NCBI RefSeq assembly: GCF_000210915.2
Contig: NC_016620.1
Coordinates: 1,302,001 to 1,366,000, forward strand
From: Halobacteriovorax marinus SJ
Lineage (GTDB): Bacteria > Bdellovibrionota > Bacteriovoracia > Bacteriovoracales > Bacteriovoracaceae
DNA length: 64,000 nt
Reading direction: 5' to 3'
Below, piece after piece: positions 26,424 to 35,232 of this stretch. Position 1 is the first letter of the stretch; every line of letters begins with the position of its first letter. A program made the position numbers and the translations under genes. The notes beneath the pieces are model-generated. The model searched no databases, had not been told where the DNA came from, and saw only the letters and a program-made list of their open reading frames with translations.

Positions 26424-27130
26424 TTTCAGCTAAGAATATAACAAAGAAATATGGCAAGCATGTAGCACTTAATAATGTAAGTCTTGAAGTCTCTAAAGGA
26501 GAAGTCTTTGCGCTGCTTGGGCCTAACGGAGCAGGTAAGACAACTTTTGTGAAGTCGCTTTTGGGACTCGTTTCACTCTCAGGTGGTGAGCTCTCTTTAT
26601 TTGATAAATCGGTTAGTGATTCTTCAAGTCGTGTTGGTGTCTCTTACCTTCCAGAGAAGTTTTCTTTTCACAATTACTATAGTGTTTATGATTGTGTGAA
26701 GTTCTTTGGTCAAATGCATGGATTAAAGGGAGATGATCTTCACCAGAAAGTCCAAAGCGCTATTAGTAGAGTGGGGATTAGTGATATTTCAGATAGTAAG
26801 TTAAATAAAATATCCAAAGGGCAGCTTCAAAGAACTGGAATAGCAACGCTCTTAGTGTCGGATAGTAAGTTAATTATTTTGGATGAACCTTTTTCAGGTT
26901 TAGACCCACTTGGAATAAAAGACCTTAAAGATATTATTGCGAGTTTAGCCAAAGAAGAAGATAAAGCTATTTTCATAAACTCTCATATCCTTTCTGAAAT
27001 GGAGAAGATATGTGACTCAATGGCAGTGTTGAATAAGGGAGAAATTCTAGTTCAAGGTAAGATTGAAGAGATTCTTGCTGGAGAAGAATTAGAAGAATAC
27101 TTTTATAAGTTAATTAAGGATGTAAAATGA
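26420..27130 (+). CDS. ABC transporter ATPase (CcmA/NosF-like)
   Basis: A 236-residue ATPase with Walker A G-P-N-G-A-G-K-T-T (about 34-42), the signature degenerated to I-S-K-G-Q-L-Q-R, Walker B L-I-I-L-D-E-P and switch His in N-S-H-I-L-S. It belongs to the ABC-2 class that drives single-gene permeases, and its partner follows with a 4-bp overlap. The closest functional class I can suggest is NosF-type, but no nos genes are near, so the substrate is open. Confidence 0.88.
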   Translation: MISAKNITKKYGKHVALNNVSLEVSKGEVFALLGPNGAGKTTFVKSLLGLVSLSGGELSLFDKSVSDSSSRVGVSYLPEKFSFHNYYSVYDCVKFFGQMHGLKGDDLHQKVQSAISRVGISDISDSKLNKISKGQLQRTGIATLLVSDSKLIILDEPFSGLDPLGIKDLKDIIASLAKEEDKAIFINSHILSEMEKICDSMAVLNKGEILVQGKIEEILAGEELEEYFYKLIKDVK

Positions 27131-27936
27131 ATTTCCAGATAATAAGAACGCTGACGGAAAATACAATAAATAAGGAGTTCAGAAGTAAGGCCATTACTTT
27201 TATCTTCATCTTTACATTTATTGTGATTACTTTAATCAAAATTCTCTTAGACTTTATTAATACAAATTTTAATATAAGTGGTGGATCTATCGGTGGAGAG
27301 GGTTTCTTCATCATTTTTCTTGGGCTCTCAAGTATCTCCTCAATAACGTCTATTCTCTTAGGACTTAATTGTGTGAGCTCTGATTTTGCGTCATCATCTA
27401 TTTCTCAAATCTTGTCCTTTCCAATTAGAAGGGTGGAGTATCTAATATCTAGAATTCTTGGAGCTTGGATTATTTCCTTAGTTCTCTTCATCATATCTAT
27501 TATTTACTCTATTGTTCTCTTCTCTCTTTACACACCTGGTACGCTTGAGTTTGGAGGATTATTTGTCGCAATAATTTCTATGAGTGCAAATATGCTTACA
27601 CTGGCCACACTAGCGGCATTATCCTCTTTATATATGCCAAAAATGTACGCATTTATTTTTCTCTTTATATTTAGAGTATTCTTATCCTCCGTAAATACGA
27701 GCTTTATGAGTTCTGGTGGACAAGAGCTATTTGCTAATCTCTCTATTTTTAAAGTGATTAGACTCATCTTCTATTTCTTCTTTCCTAGAGTTCAAATTAT
27801 GGACTCGTATGCGAAATCGTTCTTGGGTGGAAGTGATATAGGAGTTAACTTTTTTACCTTCTACGCCCACTACGGTGTAACTTATATTCTTCTCTTTGCG
27901 CTTTTGGCGTTTATATTTTCAAGGAGAGATATATAG
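27127..27936 (+). CDS. ABC-2 type transporter permease
   Basis: A 269-residue protein with six predicted membrane helices (about 20-41, 58-78, 105-134, 140-160, 170-190, 245-262) and the early cytoplasmic lead-in R-T-L-T-E-N-T-I-N-K-E-F-R-S-K found in NosY/ABC-2 permeases. It overlaps the ATPase gene by 4 bp, forming a complete two-component exporter. The 3' end lies one base from the stop of the convergent gene at 27938, with no terminator between. Confidence 0.85.
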   Translation: MNFQIIRTLTENTINKEFRSKAITFIFIFTFIVITLIKILLDFINTNFNISGGSIGGEGFFIIFLGLSSISSITSILLGLNCVSSDFASSSISQILSFPIRRVEYLISRILGAWIISLVLFIISIIYSIVLFSLYTPGTLEFGGLFVAIISMSANMLTLATLAALSSLYMPKMYAFIFLFIFRVFLSSVNTSFMSSGGQELFANLSIFKVIRLIFYFFFPRVQIMDSYAKSFLGGSDIGVNFFTFYAHYGVTYILLFALLAFIFSRRDI

Positions 27937-27937
27937 A

Positions 27938-28309
27938 TTATCTGGTAAGGATAAACTCTAATTGATTGTCGCCCTTAGAGGTCGTAAGAGCAGTGAAGGT
28001 AATCGTCTTGATATGCTTTTTAACTAAGGGCCATTTCTCATTATCTCCGGCCTTTAGTTTTTTGACATCTAATTTAATAAAAGTCCCGTCTGAAAGCTCT
28101 ATATAAACTTCCTTCACTTCTATATTTGCTGTCTTCTTTATGCGTACTTGATTAATGGATTTTGCCCTAATTGAAAAACTCTTAGTAATTGGAATATTGG
28201 CCTGTTCAAGCTTTGCTTGAATGTGGAAATTTTCTTTTATGGCCGCCTGGGCGCTAGTGATTAGCACGAAGAGCGAGAGAAAGAAGAAAGGTAAAAAACT
28301 TTTTGGCAC
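27938..28309 (-). CDS. Small exported protein of unknown function
   Basis: A 123-residue protein with a classical signal peptide (1-22, ending A-Q-A-A). The mature ~100 residues alternate polar and hydrophobic residues (for example V-K-E-V-Y-I-E-L-S-D-G-T-F-I-K-L), which suggests a small all-beta domain in the periplasm. No family recognised and no cysteines. It faces the ABC permease gene tail to tail and is followed upstream by a 125-base gap and the DUF2914 gene on the same strand. Confidence 0.72.
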   Translation of the reverse strand: MPKSFLPFFFLSLFVLITSAQAAIKENFHIQAKLEQANIPITKSFSIRAKSINQVRIKKTANIEVKEVYIELSDGTFIKLDVKKLKAGDNEKWPLVKKHIKTITFTALTTSKGDNQLEFILTR

Positions 28310-28434
28310 TATTAACTCAATTTAAAATAAGGTTCAGTAAATAAAAGCAAATAGTATGCCATTTTAAAGAATGTGAATTTAGCTAGTAGACGCGTTGCGC
28401 GTTGGTGCATGTTGAGACTGTGGACTTTTTGGCC

Positions 28435-29484
28435 CTATTCTTCTGTGATAATATTCCACTCTCTTTCTTGGATTTTAGAAGGGGAGATTGAGAATTCCAC
28501 TCTTGCGACCTCTCTCTTATCAGAGCTCATGACTCTCGCTCTCCATAGACCATCTGAGTAGTTCTTCTTATAAGTAAAAGCTCTGTATCCCCAGAGATTT
28601 CCCCCTTTAATAGAGAGGGGTATTTTATCACTAATCTTCCAAGTCTTATCCCACTTCTCCCACTGAATATATAAATTCTCTTTAAATCCTTTAGGAGCAA
28701 AGATTCTAGCAAAGACGAAAACCTTATCGCCTTCTTTGTATTTAAATGAGTGTCCCTCGAGCCCAAAGTAGTCGAGAAAAGACTTCTCCTTATAGAGTTT
28801 ATAAACACCTTCGCTCTTTTCTATATTGTGGTAGACACCTATCTTCTTCACACTAAGAGGAACAGGCGGGATCAAATTTGTTATATATCCCATTAAAAGA
28901 ATAAAACTCATGGCCACGGCAATGATCTTTGACTCTAGAACGGCTTGGTGTTTTAGCCTTGTGAGAATGATAGGTAGAGTAATGGCCGAGAGAACGAGAG
29001 TAATCAAAAAAATGGTGACACCCATGAGCCCAACTATCACTGGAATATAAATAATAAAGAAAGCGCTCAGGCAAAATTGTAAGAGAATAAGTTTTATTAC
29101 TGGCCCTGTTGATTGCAACTTAGGGGATTCGTTGGCCATGAGTAGGGCAAGAATAAGAAGGATGAAAAGACCAGATACGGATAGCGAGCTACTTTTAAAA
29201 AAGAATATTGCGAAACCACTAAGTAAACTACCCGCAAAGAAGTGGAAGATATCCTTTTGGTAGAGAGCGAATTTATTGAGCCATTGGTAGTCATACTTTC
29301 TTTCTAGGTGAAGAAAACTGGTGATTAGGAGAATGATGTAGATCGTATGACCAAAGAAATTGGCCAACTCATCGACTTGTCCTAGGGTGAAAATATCAAA
29401 GAGAAAACCGCCCGAGAAGAAAATAGCTACGAGGAGGTTGGGGTATTTTTGATGGATTTCTTTGCTCTTAGTGATAAAATTCAT
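28435..29484 (-). CDS. Polytopic membrane protein with C-terminal DUF2914
   Basis: A 349-residue protein. About eight membrane helices fill residues 15-225; the C-terminal ~115 residues match DUF2914, recognisable by F-A-R-I-F-A-P, I-Q-W-E-K-W-D-K, I-P-L-S-I-K-G-G-N-L-W-G-Y-R-A-F and G-L-W-R-A-R-V. DUF2914 is an extracytoplasmic beta domain of unknown role, common in bacteria with large envelopes. The fusion to a multi-helix membrane part is typical of one DUF2914 branch. Monocistronic by spacing. Confidence 0.78.
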   Translation of the reverse strand: MNFITKSKEIHQKYPNLLVAIFFSGGFLFDIFTLGQVDELANFFGHTIYIILLITSFLHLERKYDYQWLNKFALYQKDIFHFFAGSLLSGFAIFFFKSSSLSVSGLFILLILALLMANESPKLQSTGPVIKLILLQFCLSAFFIIYIPVIVGLMGVTIFLITLVLSAITLPIILTRLKHQAVLESKIIAVAMSFILLMGYITNLIPPVPLSVKKIGVYHNIEKSEGVYKLYKEKSFLDYFGLEGHSFKYKEGDKVFVFARIFAPKGFKENLYIQWEKWDKTWKISDKIPLSIKGGNLWGYRAFTYKKNYSDGLWRARVMSSDKREVARVEFSISPSKIQEREWNIITEE

Positions 29485-29556
29485 AAATCTTATTGTATTA
29501 TAATAATTTAGGTAAAATGAATATTTCTAGGTAAAGAAATATACTATAATAGCAAT

Positions 29557-30915
29557 ATGTTAAAATTACTACTTATTGAGTCAGACGAAAGGGTATTATC
29601 CCTGCTAGGAAATGCGTTAAGCACTGACTTTGATGCCAAAATTTTAAGTACATTTATGGCCTTTGATGCGAAGGAGCTAATTGCTCACGAAAGGCCAGAC
29701 CTTATTATTGTACGCAATCAATATAAAGTTGATGATGAGAAAGTCGAAATGGCAAATATCATCATGAATCATCTCTATGATATTCACTCTAAAATCCCTG
29801 TCGTTGTTCTTGGGGATTTTGAATTTCCTTCTGGAAATTTCGAAGTTCTGCCAGATCGCTTTAGAATAGAAGAGCTAAAAAGACTTATCATTAAGTTACT
29901 AAAAATAACTCCTGAGCAGCTTCGTCAGCTGAAGCTTCCTGATTATGTTCCATTGGCCATTCAAAACTTCTATTTGATGGAGTCAACTTCTTGTGACATT
30001 TACATAAAGCTAGAGACTAAGACTCAAGAGAAATTTATTAAGAGAATTAATAAAGGCGATACAATCGATAAGGCTGCTGTACAAAAGTATGAAGATAATA
30101 ATGTTCAAAACTTCTACATTAAGAAAGATGATCACAATCAACTCTTAAACCAACTCTTACAGCAATCACTTGAGAAAATTGTAAAGAGTGCTAAGAGTGG
30201 CAAAGGTGTTCATGAGATTAATTCCGATACTTACAGCATTAGTCAGAATTTAATAGATGCTGTGGGTGTAACTGAGCACACGGTACGCCTTTCAAATTTG
30301 GCGATTGCTGTTATGGCCAAATCTATAGAGGGACATAGTGAAGTCTCTTCTTTAATTAAAGATATATTAGAAAATAAAGGAAGCTATGCTTATAAGAGAA
30401 ATTATCTTATCTGCGCCGTCTGTAGGGAGATTGCCCCTTTAATGGAGTGGGGAGTTGGGGATCAGCTCAACCTGCAACTAGAAAAACTAACCTTTGTTAG
30501 CTTCTTCCATGATATCTACTTAAAGAGTGAATCCCACCTCAAAGTTTTCTCCAATGATGAAGTTAAGAATCTTGATCTCGAGGCTGGGGACCTTGTTCTC
30601 AACCACGCCAATATGGCCTCAAATCTAGTCCAGTCCTTTCCTAAGACACCTGTTGGAGCAGATATTCTCATTAAGCAACATCATGGAACGACTACAGGAG
30701 TAGGATTCGTTGAGAATTACTCTGCTAGTATTTCACCAATGGCAATAGCTTTTATCGTCGTTGAAAAGTATGTTTCTTATATTTTAAACTACAGCTCTAA
30801 TGACCTAGAGGATCTGATTAATAGAAAAGCAATCTTTCACTCTCTCTATGAAGAGTTTAAGCTTCCAAGCTATAAGAAGATTGTCGATATCTTAAATAAG
30901 CTCTCTATCACTTAG
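29557..30915 (+). CDS. Receiver-like protein with degenerate HD/HD-GYP-type domain
   Basis: A 452-residue protein. Residues 1-120 resemble a receiver domain (L-L-L-I-E-S-D-E start) but the phospho-acceptor region reads D-L-I-I-V-R-N-Q, without a clear Asp. A middle helical region leads to an HD-like domain from about 240: E-H-T-V-R-L-S, F-F-H-D-I-Y (HD pair), N-H-A-N-M-A and Q-H-H-G-T-T-T-G-V-G-F where true HD-GYP enzymes have H-H-E-x-x-D-G-x-G-Y-P. Some metal ligands are kept, so it may be an altered phosphodiesterase or a binding protein. The gene ends overlapping the next one by 4 bp. Confidence 0.72.
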   Translation: MLKLLLIESDERVLSLLGNALSTDFDAKILSTFMAFDAKELIAHERPDLIIVRNQYKVDDEKVEMANIIMNHLYDIHSKIPVVVLGDFEFPSGNFEVLPDRFRIEELKRLIIKLLKITPEQLRQLKLPDYVPLAIQNFYLMESTSCDIYIKLETKTQEKFIKRINKGDTIDKAAVQKYEDNNVQNFYIKKDDHNQLLNQLLQQSLEKIVKSAKSGKGVHEINSDTYSISQNLIDAVGVTEHTVRLSNLAIAVMAKSIEGHSEVSSLIKDILENKGSYAYKRNYLICAVCREIAPLMEWGVGDQLNLQLEKLTFVSFFHDIYLKSESHLKVFSNDEVKNLDLEAGDLVLNHANMASNLVQSFPKTPVGADILIKQHHGTTTGVGFVENYSASISPMAIAFIVVEKYVSYILNYSSNDLEDLINRKAIFHSLYEEFKLPSYKKIVDILNKLSIT

Positions 30916-31643
30916 TCAAATTTATAGGTAATACCAGAAATCGCAGTTAGATACCAATCTCTAGCGACAGTAGGAGAATCTTTAATTTTACTACCTAAGA
31001 ATGTTGCCTTAACAGAGTTAAACCAACTTACATTCTTTGATATAAGCCAAATTGGACTAATGGCCACACTATTTGTTCCACTCGACTTTGGTGCGTAGTA
31101 GGGTCTATCACTTGTGACTTCATTGGCGCGAACCCCGTAGTAGTAATTGGTAAATTCTTTGTCATAAAAAGTATGAGAGAATGTATAATTTAAAATTACT
31201 TTACCAAGGAAGAGACGACCATTGTAGGAGATATCCATTATCTCGCCGTGAGATCTTCCTTGAACATCTCTAGAGTAAGAGAGTTTAAACATCAGTATAT
31301 TTGCCCCAACTTCTGCAAACCATGAGTCTTTTCTCCACTCCATTCCTGGTCCGTAGTACCTTTCTCCATCTCTTCCAATACCTATATAGGGAGAGATGAA
31401 TGTCGTTCCTGGTAACTTCACTTTTACATTTGGTCCAGAAATACTAACTGGTCCAATTGAGAGCTGGGCCATTGGGATTGGTGTAACAATCGAATTCTTA
31501 TCTGCTTTATCGTACTGATTATCATCCCTGATATTTTGCTTGTAAATAACGCCTCCACCTAGGGAGAAGGAGTAGCCCTTGCCTTCGTTTGAGTATATTG
31601 TGTTAGAGGTAAGGAGTAGGATGAGGATTGTTAAAATTTTCAT
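30912..31643 (-). CDS. Outer-membrane barrel, MipA/OmpV family
   Basis: A 243-residue protein with a signal peptide (1-18). Alternating strands rich in Tyr and Gly, an early Y-S-F-S-L-G-G-G-V-I-Y strand, the F-T-N-Y-Y-Y-G-V segment and a C-terminal strand ending I-T-Y-K-F-D fit the MipA/OmpV barrel family, whose members sit in the outer membrane and may scaffold murein enzymes. The last residue after Phe is Asp, slightly off the usual terminal aromatic. Alone on this strand. Confidence 0.72.
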   Translation of the reverse strand: MKILTILILLLTSNTIYSNEGKGYSFSLGGGVIYKQNIRDDNQYDKADKNSIVTPIPMAQLSIGPVSISGPNVKVKLPGTTFISPYIGIGRDGERYYGPGMEWRKDSWFAEVGANILMFKLSYSRDVQGRSHGEIMDISYNGRLFLGKVILNYTFSHTFYDKEFTNYYYGVRANEVTSDRPYYAPKSSGTNSVAISPIWLISKNVSWFNSVKATFLGSKIKDSPTVARDWYLTAISGITYKFD

Positions 31644-31744
31644 TTTATTATTATCTGATTATTTTAATTGAACTGCAAGGGGCATGGTTTCCCTTTTGAA
31701 TAATTCTTATGTAGTATAAGGAAAAATTACTTAAGGAGATGAAC

Positions 31745-32428
31745 TTGTATACTGATACATTAATGCTTGGCCATAGAGGAGCGAAGGGTGAAAGGCCTGA
31801 AAATACAATAGACGGTATAACTTACGCTCTTAATTTAGGTCTTAAGGCCATTGAAATAGACATTCATCTAAGTGCTGATAATAGATTAGTTGTTATTCAC
31901 GATGATACTGTCGATAGAACAACTAACGCAAGTGGAGCCGTCGCTAAGATGGATAGTGAGCAACTTCGCGCTTTAGATGCTGGAAACGGTGAGAAAATTC
32001 CTTTTTTAGAGGAAGTAGTCGATTTATTAGATCAGTATTCTTTCACTCTCTTTATCGAAGTGAAGTCAAGTGGATGTGAGAAGTTACTTGTTAAGCTTAT
32101 TCAAGAGAGAGAGATTCATCATAAAGTGATTGTAAAATCTTTTAACCATAGAATCGTTAAGAAAGTTAAAGAGATTGATGCTAAAATAAGGACGGCGTGT
32201 CTTGTCTATGGCCTGCCTGTAAATGCTGTGAATATGATTGAGAATGCACGAGCTGATGGTATTTCTATTTCTGTGGCAACTGTTGATCAAGCATTGGTTG
32301 AGCTTTGCCACCACCATAATTATAAAGTAACAGTTTGGAACGTGAATAAGAAAGAGGACCTAAGTGCCTACACTCAAATGGGCGTTGACTACATTGGAAC
32401 AGACTTTCCTTCTAAAGTTACTCTATAG
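31745..32428 (+). CDS. Glycerophosphodiester phosphodiesterase
   Basis: A ~227-residue GDPD-fold enzyme: G-H-R-G-A-K-G-E-R-P-E-N-T (catalytic His and Glu), E-I-D-I-H-L-S-A-D and V-I-H-D-D-T-V-D-R-T-T (second His), ending in G-V-D-Y-I-G-T-D-F-P. It splits glycerophosphodiesters from phospholipid breakdown into glycerol-3-phosphate and alcohol; no signal peptide, so cytoplasmic (UgpQ-like). Start choice: AAGGAG touches the ATG at 31739 with no spacing, but is 6 bases from the in-frame TTG at 31745, which I prefer. The 3' end overlaps the small convergent gene at 32418. Confidence 0.87.
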   Translation: MYTDTLMLGHRGAKGERPENTIDGITYALNLGLKAIEIDIHLSADNRLVVIHDDTVDRTTNASGAVAKMDSEQLRALDAGNGEKIPFLEEVVDLLDQYSFTLFIEVKSSGCEKLLVKLIQEREIHHKVIVKSFNHRIVKKVKEIDAKIRTACLVYGLPVNAVNMIENARADGISISVATVDQALVELCHHHNYKVTVWNVNKKEDLSAYTQMGVDYIGTDFPSKVTL

Positions 32429-32564
32429 AGGGATCTAGCTGAAAGATCCCTATTTCATCGTTATCAACTAAGAGGTTTAGTTCTTCATCTCGATTGTCTA
32501 AGTAGAGCAATAGGTCAGTGACCCTTTCAACGATACACAAATATAAATCAATAAATAAACTCAT
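32418..32564 (-). CDS. Small acidic protein, 48 residues, unknown
   Basis: A short open frame found by its ribosome-binding site: AAGGAAGGAG lies 6 bases before the ATG at 32564 (a second ATG at 32570 is too close to it). The product starts with a hydrophobic stretch M-S-L-F-I-D-L-Y-L-C-I-V and continues as an acidic amphipathic chain, D-N-R-D-E-E-L-N-L-L-V-D-N-D-E. Codon use resembles neighbours. The stop TAA (32418-32420) is inside the GDPD gene, giving an 11-bp convergent overlap. The first ten bases of its coding tail also form the 32429-32451 hairpin. Coding status rests on the strong RBS and clean frame only. Confidence 0.5.
   Translation of the reverse strand: MSLFIDLYLCIVERVTDLLLYLDNRDEELNLLVDNDEIGIFQLDPSIE
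32429..32451. terminator. Weak hairpin after the GDPD gene
   Basis: AGGGATCT/AGATCCCT, an 8-bp perfect stem with a 7-base loop directly after the GDPD stop. There is no T run (TATTTCATCG follows) and it lies within the small minus-strand gene, so termination is only possible, not likely. Confidence 0.3.
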
Positions 32565-32636
32565 ATTCATCTCCTTCCTTTAGTTATACCTAAGTATTTT
32601 TTGGAATGAATTAGAGCTTTATTTGAATTTAATTAT

Positions 32637-33890
32637 TTAGTGCTCCTTTAACGGGAGAGTGATGCTAAAGGTCGTAAATTCTGTATCAGAAAGAAGCTTC
32701 AATTCACCACCAAGAGTCGAGAGGTTATTCTTACTAATACTTAAACCTAGTCCGGTTCTATTATCTTTATCAGAGTAGAAGGGGTTGAATATTTTCTCTC
32801 TCTTATCTTCATCAATGAGCTTTCCGCTATTGCTTATTTTGATTTCAAGCAATTCATCTACAGTATTAATAAAGATCTTTATCCACTTTGTTTCTTCAAT
32901 TAATACCGCATCATAGGCATTGTTGATTATATTTAAGAGAACGTGGCCAAGCTGGATGGGGATTCTATACTTATCTAAATTCTTAACATTATTAATTAGC
33001 TGAAACTGGATATTTGAATACTTCATTTTTGTTTCACATAGAGTTAATACATTTTCAAAAATATATTCAAAATTTTCTTTGTTACTTTTCTCTTGGTTCA
33101 CTTGATTCTTAGAGAGGTTTTTCATGGATTTAACAATCTTATTAATTCTTTCGGCCATGGCCGAGATCTTCTCAATAGAGTCAAGAACCTCTTTATTTTC
33201 TGAGTTCAAAGCTTTTATCTTCTTTGATTTTACTTTTATAACAGCTAGAGGATTATTAATTTCATGGGCAATACCGGCCGCAAGCTCTCCAAGTTCTGTA
33301 TTTCTAGCTGAGCTTAAAATACTTAATCTCTGTTCTTCTAGTTTTACTCTCATTTTCTTTCGCTGATCTTCGTGAAATAAGCAGAAGACAGTACATATAA
33401 AAGTCACAGATATATACACGAGTACTCTTGAGTAATCCTGTAGAGGAGTCGCTGGAAGATTTAAGTCATGAACTAAAGAGAACTGAGATGTGAATACGAT
33501 AAATATAACGGAGCATATTCCTATGATAATGGTCTTACTTCTTGGTAGGAGAAAAGAGGAGATGATGGGAACAACTGGATACCAGGCCATGGTTGGAGAG
33601 GTTAGTCCCCCTGTCATACTTGCTCTAGCGTAAATGAAGATAAAAGCAAAAAGTAGAGTATAGAAAAGTGATGTTTCGTAGAATCTAGTTTTTTTTACAT
33701 AAATTAATTGGCAAATTAAAACTATAGTTGTGCAAATAATGATATAATTTGATTTGTCGAAATGTGTAGAAAATATCAACTCAGATAGAAACCTTAAGAG
33801 AAGAACAACAGAAGCCGTACTAAGCCCTAAGATTGTTGCTCTACGCTTCCAAGCATATTCTCGAATACTGTCTATTGATTTTTCTTGCAT
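32637..33890 (-). CDS. Orphan membrane histidine kinase
   Basis: A 417-residue kinase. Six hydrophobic helices occupy residues 17-172 (no large periplasmic domain), then a short coiled linker, the H box A-G-I-A-H-E-I-N-N-P-L-A with His209, an N box N-I-I-N-N-A-Y-D-A, and G boxes ending G-L-G-L-S-I-S. The H-E-I-N-N-P form is that of the NtrB/HATPase-type kinases used in many delta-proteobacteria. No response regulator is adjacent. The sensor part would detect something within the membrane. Divergent from the thiolase gene. Confidence 0.88.
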   Translation of the reverse strand: MQEKSIDSIREYAWKRRATILGLSTASVVLLLRFLSELIFSTHFDKSNYIIICTTIVLICQLIYVKKTRFYETSLFYTLLFAFIFIYARASMTGGLTSPTMAWYPVVPIISSFLLPRSKTIIIGICSVIFIVFTSQFSLVHDLNLPATPLQDYSRVLVYISVTFICTVFCLFHEDQRKKMRVKLEEQRLSILSSARNTELGELAAGIAHEINNPLAVIKVKSKKIKALNSENKEVLDSIEKISAMAERINKIVKSMKNLSKNQVNQEKSNKENFEYIFENVLTLCETKMKYSNIQFQLINNVKNLDKYRIPIQLGHVLLNIINNAYDAVLIEETKWIKIFINTVDELLEIKISNSGKLIDEDKREKIFNPFYSDKDNRTGLGLSISKNNLSTLGGELKLLSDTEFTTFSITLPLKEH

Positions 33891-33956
33891 AGATTATTAT
33901 CGGAATTTATTTAGAATTTATTAAAAAAATATAATTGAGTATTATGAGAGGTTAAA

Positions 33957-35231
33957 ATGTCAGAGATTAAAAAGGTATGTATTATTGATGGAACTAGAAT
34001 TCCATTTTGTAGATCAGGATCTAAGTATATGGGGATGTCTAATAAAGAACTGATGAGCACTGCGCTTAAAGGACTTGTTAGTAAACTTAACTTAGAGGGA
34101 AAGGCCGTTGGTGAGCTTTCTCTCGGAGCTGTTTCTAAGCATGCTGCTGACTTCTCTCTAGCAAGAGAGTGCGCAATTGAGAGTGGTCTCTCTTTTGCGA
34201 CTCCAACTTTTGATGTTCAAATGGCATGTGGTACATCGCTTGAAGCGGCTATTCTTGTAGGGAATAAGATTGCATTAGGTCATATAGACTGTGCAATTGC
34301 CGGAGGTGTAGATACTAATAGTGATGTTCCAATTGAGTTTTCAAAAAAGTTTTCAGACAGACTATTGAGATTGAATGGAGCAAAGACCCTAGGTCAGAAG
34401 CTATCTGTTTTAAAGGGATTTTCTCCTAAAGAGTTACTACCAAAGCTTCCAGCGGTGAAAGAGGCGAGAACAGGTAAGTCTATGGGGGAGAGTTGTGAGG
34501 ATATGGCGAAAACTTGGAATATCTCTCGCTTTGAGCAAGACCAACTAGCGCTTGAGTCACACCAAAAAGCTGAAGCAGCTTATCAGCAAGGTTTCTTTGA
34601 TGATCTTATTACATCGTGTGCAGGGGTGAAGAAAGATAATATTGTGAGAGGAGATACGTCTCTCGATAAGTTGAATAAACTTAGAACAGCTTTTGATAAG
34701 AGTAGTAAAGGCACACTTACAGCTGGAAATAGTTCTCCACTTTCTGATGGAGCCTCTTGTGTTTTTCTTTGTAGTGAAGAATATGCAATGAAAAATAAAT
34801 TAGATGTTATGGCCTACCTTACATATTCGCAGTCTGCAGCTGTTGATTATATTAATGAGGAAGGACTTTTGATGGCGCCGGCCTATGCCGTTCCAAAGAT
34901 GTTGGAAAGAGCAGATTTAACATTACAAGATTTTGATTTCTATGAGATTCACGAAGCATTTTCAGCGCAAGTTCTATGTACTTTAAAAGCGTGGGAAGAC
35001 GAGAATTTTTGTAAAGAAAAGCTCGGTCTAGAAAAAGCTCTTGGTAGTATTGATAGAAGTAAGCTTAATGTTAAAGGTGGAAGCGTTGCCCTCGGTCATC
35101 CATTCGCTGCGACAGGAACAAGAATAGTTACTTCGCTGGCCAAGATGTTAAATGAAAAAGGTAGTGGTAGAGGATTAATCTCTATTTGTACTGCTGGTGG
35201 AATGGGTGTTACAGCTATATTAGAAAAATAG
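33957..35231 (+). CDS. Acetyl-CoA acyltransferase (thiolase, FadI-like)
   Basis: A 424-residue thiolase. Active-site Cys91 lies in Q-M-A-C-G-T-S-L-E-A; the H-E-A-F-S-A loop, G-G-S-V-A-L-G-H-P-F-A-A-T-G (catalytic His near 379) and the C-terminal C-T-A-G-G-M-G are all intact. Length and motifs fit the longer FadI-type 3-ketoacyl-CoA thiolases of beta-oxidation more than the ~390-residue AtoB type, but I cannot separate them with confidence. GAGAGG precedes the ATG and a TATAAT box lies at 33930-33935. One base separates it from the CBS gene, so they form an operon. Confidence 0.9.
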   Translation: MSEIKKVCIIDGTRIPFCRSGSKYMGMSNKELMSTALKGLVSKLNLEGKAVGELSLGAVSKHAADFSLARECAIESGLSFATPTFDVQMACGTSLEAAILVGNKIALGHIDCAIAGGVDTNSDVPIEFSKKFSDRLLRLNGAKTLGQKLSVLKGFSPKELLPKLPAVKEARTGKSMGESCEDMAKTWNISRFEQDQLALESHQKAEAAYQQGFFDDLITSCAGVKKDNIVRGDTSLDKLNKLRTAFDKSSKGTLTAGNSSPLSDGASCVFLCSEEYAMKNKLDVMAYLTYSQSAAVDYINEEGLLMAPAYAVPKMLERADLTLQDFDFYEIHEAFSAQVLCTLKAWEDENFCKEKLGLEKALGSIDRSKLNVKGGSVALGHPFAATGTRIVTSLAKMLNEKGSGRGLISICTAGGMGVTAILEK

Positions 35232-35232
35232 T

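Noticed and set aside
28310-28434. GC-rich patch (GACGCGTTGCGCGTTGG) checked as an RNA gene
   Set aside because: No tRNA or known RNA fold could be drawn, and only a short self-complementary core is present.
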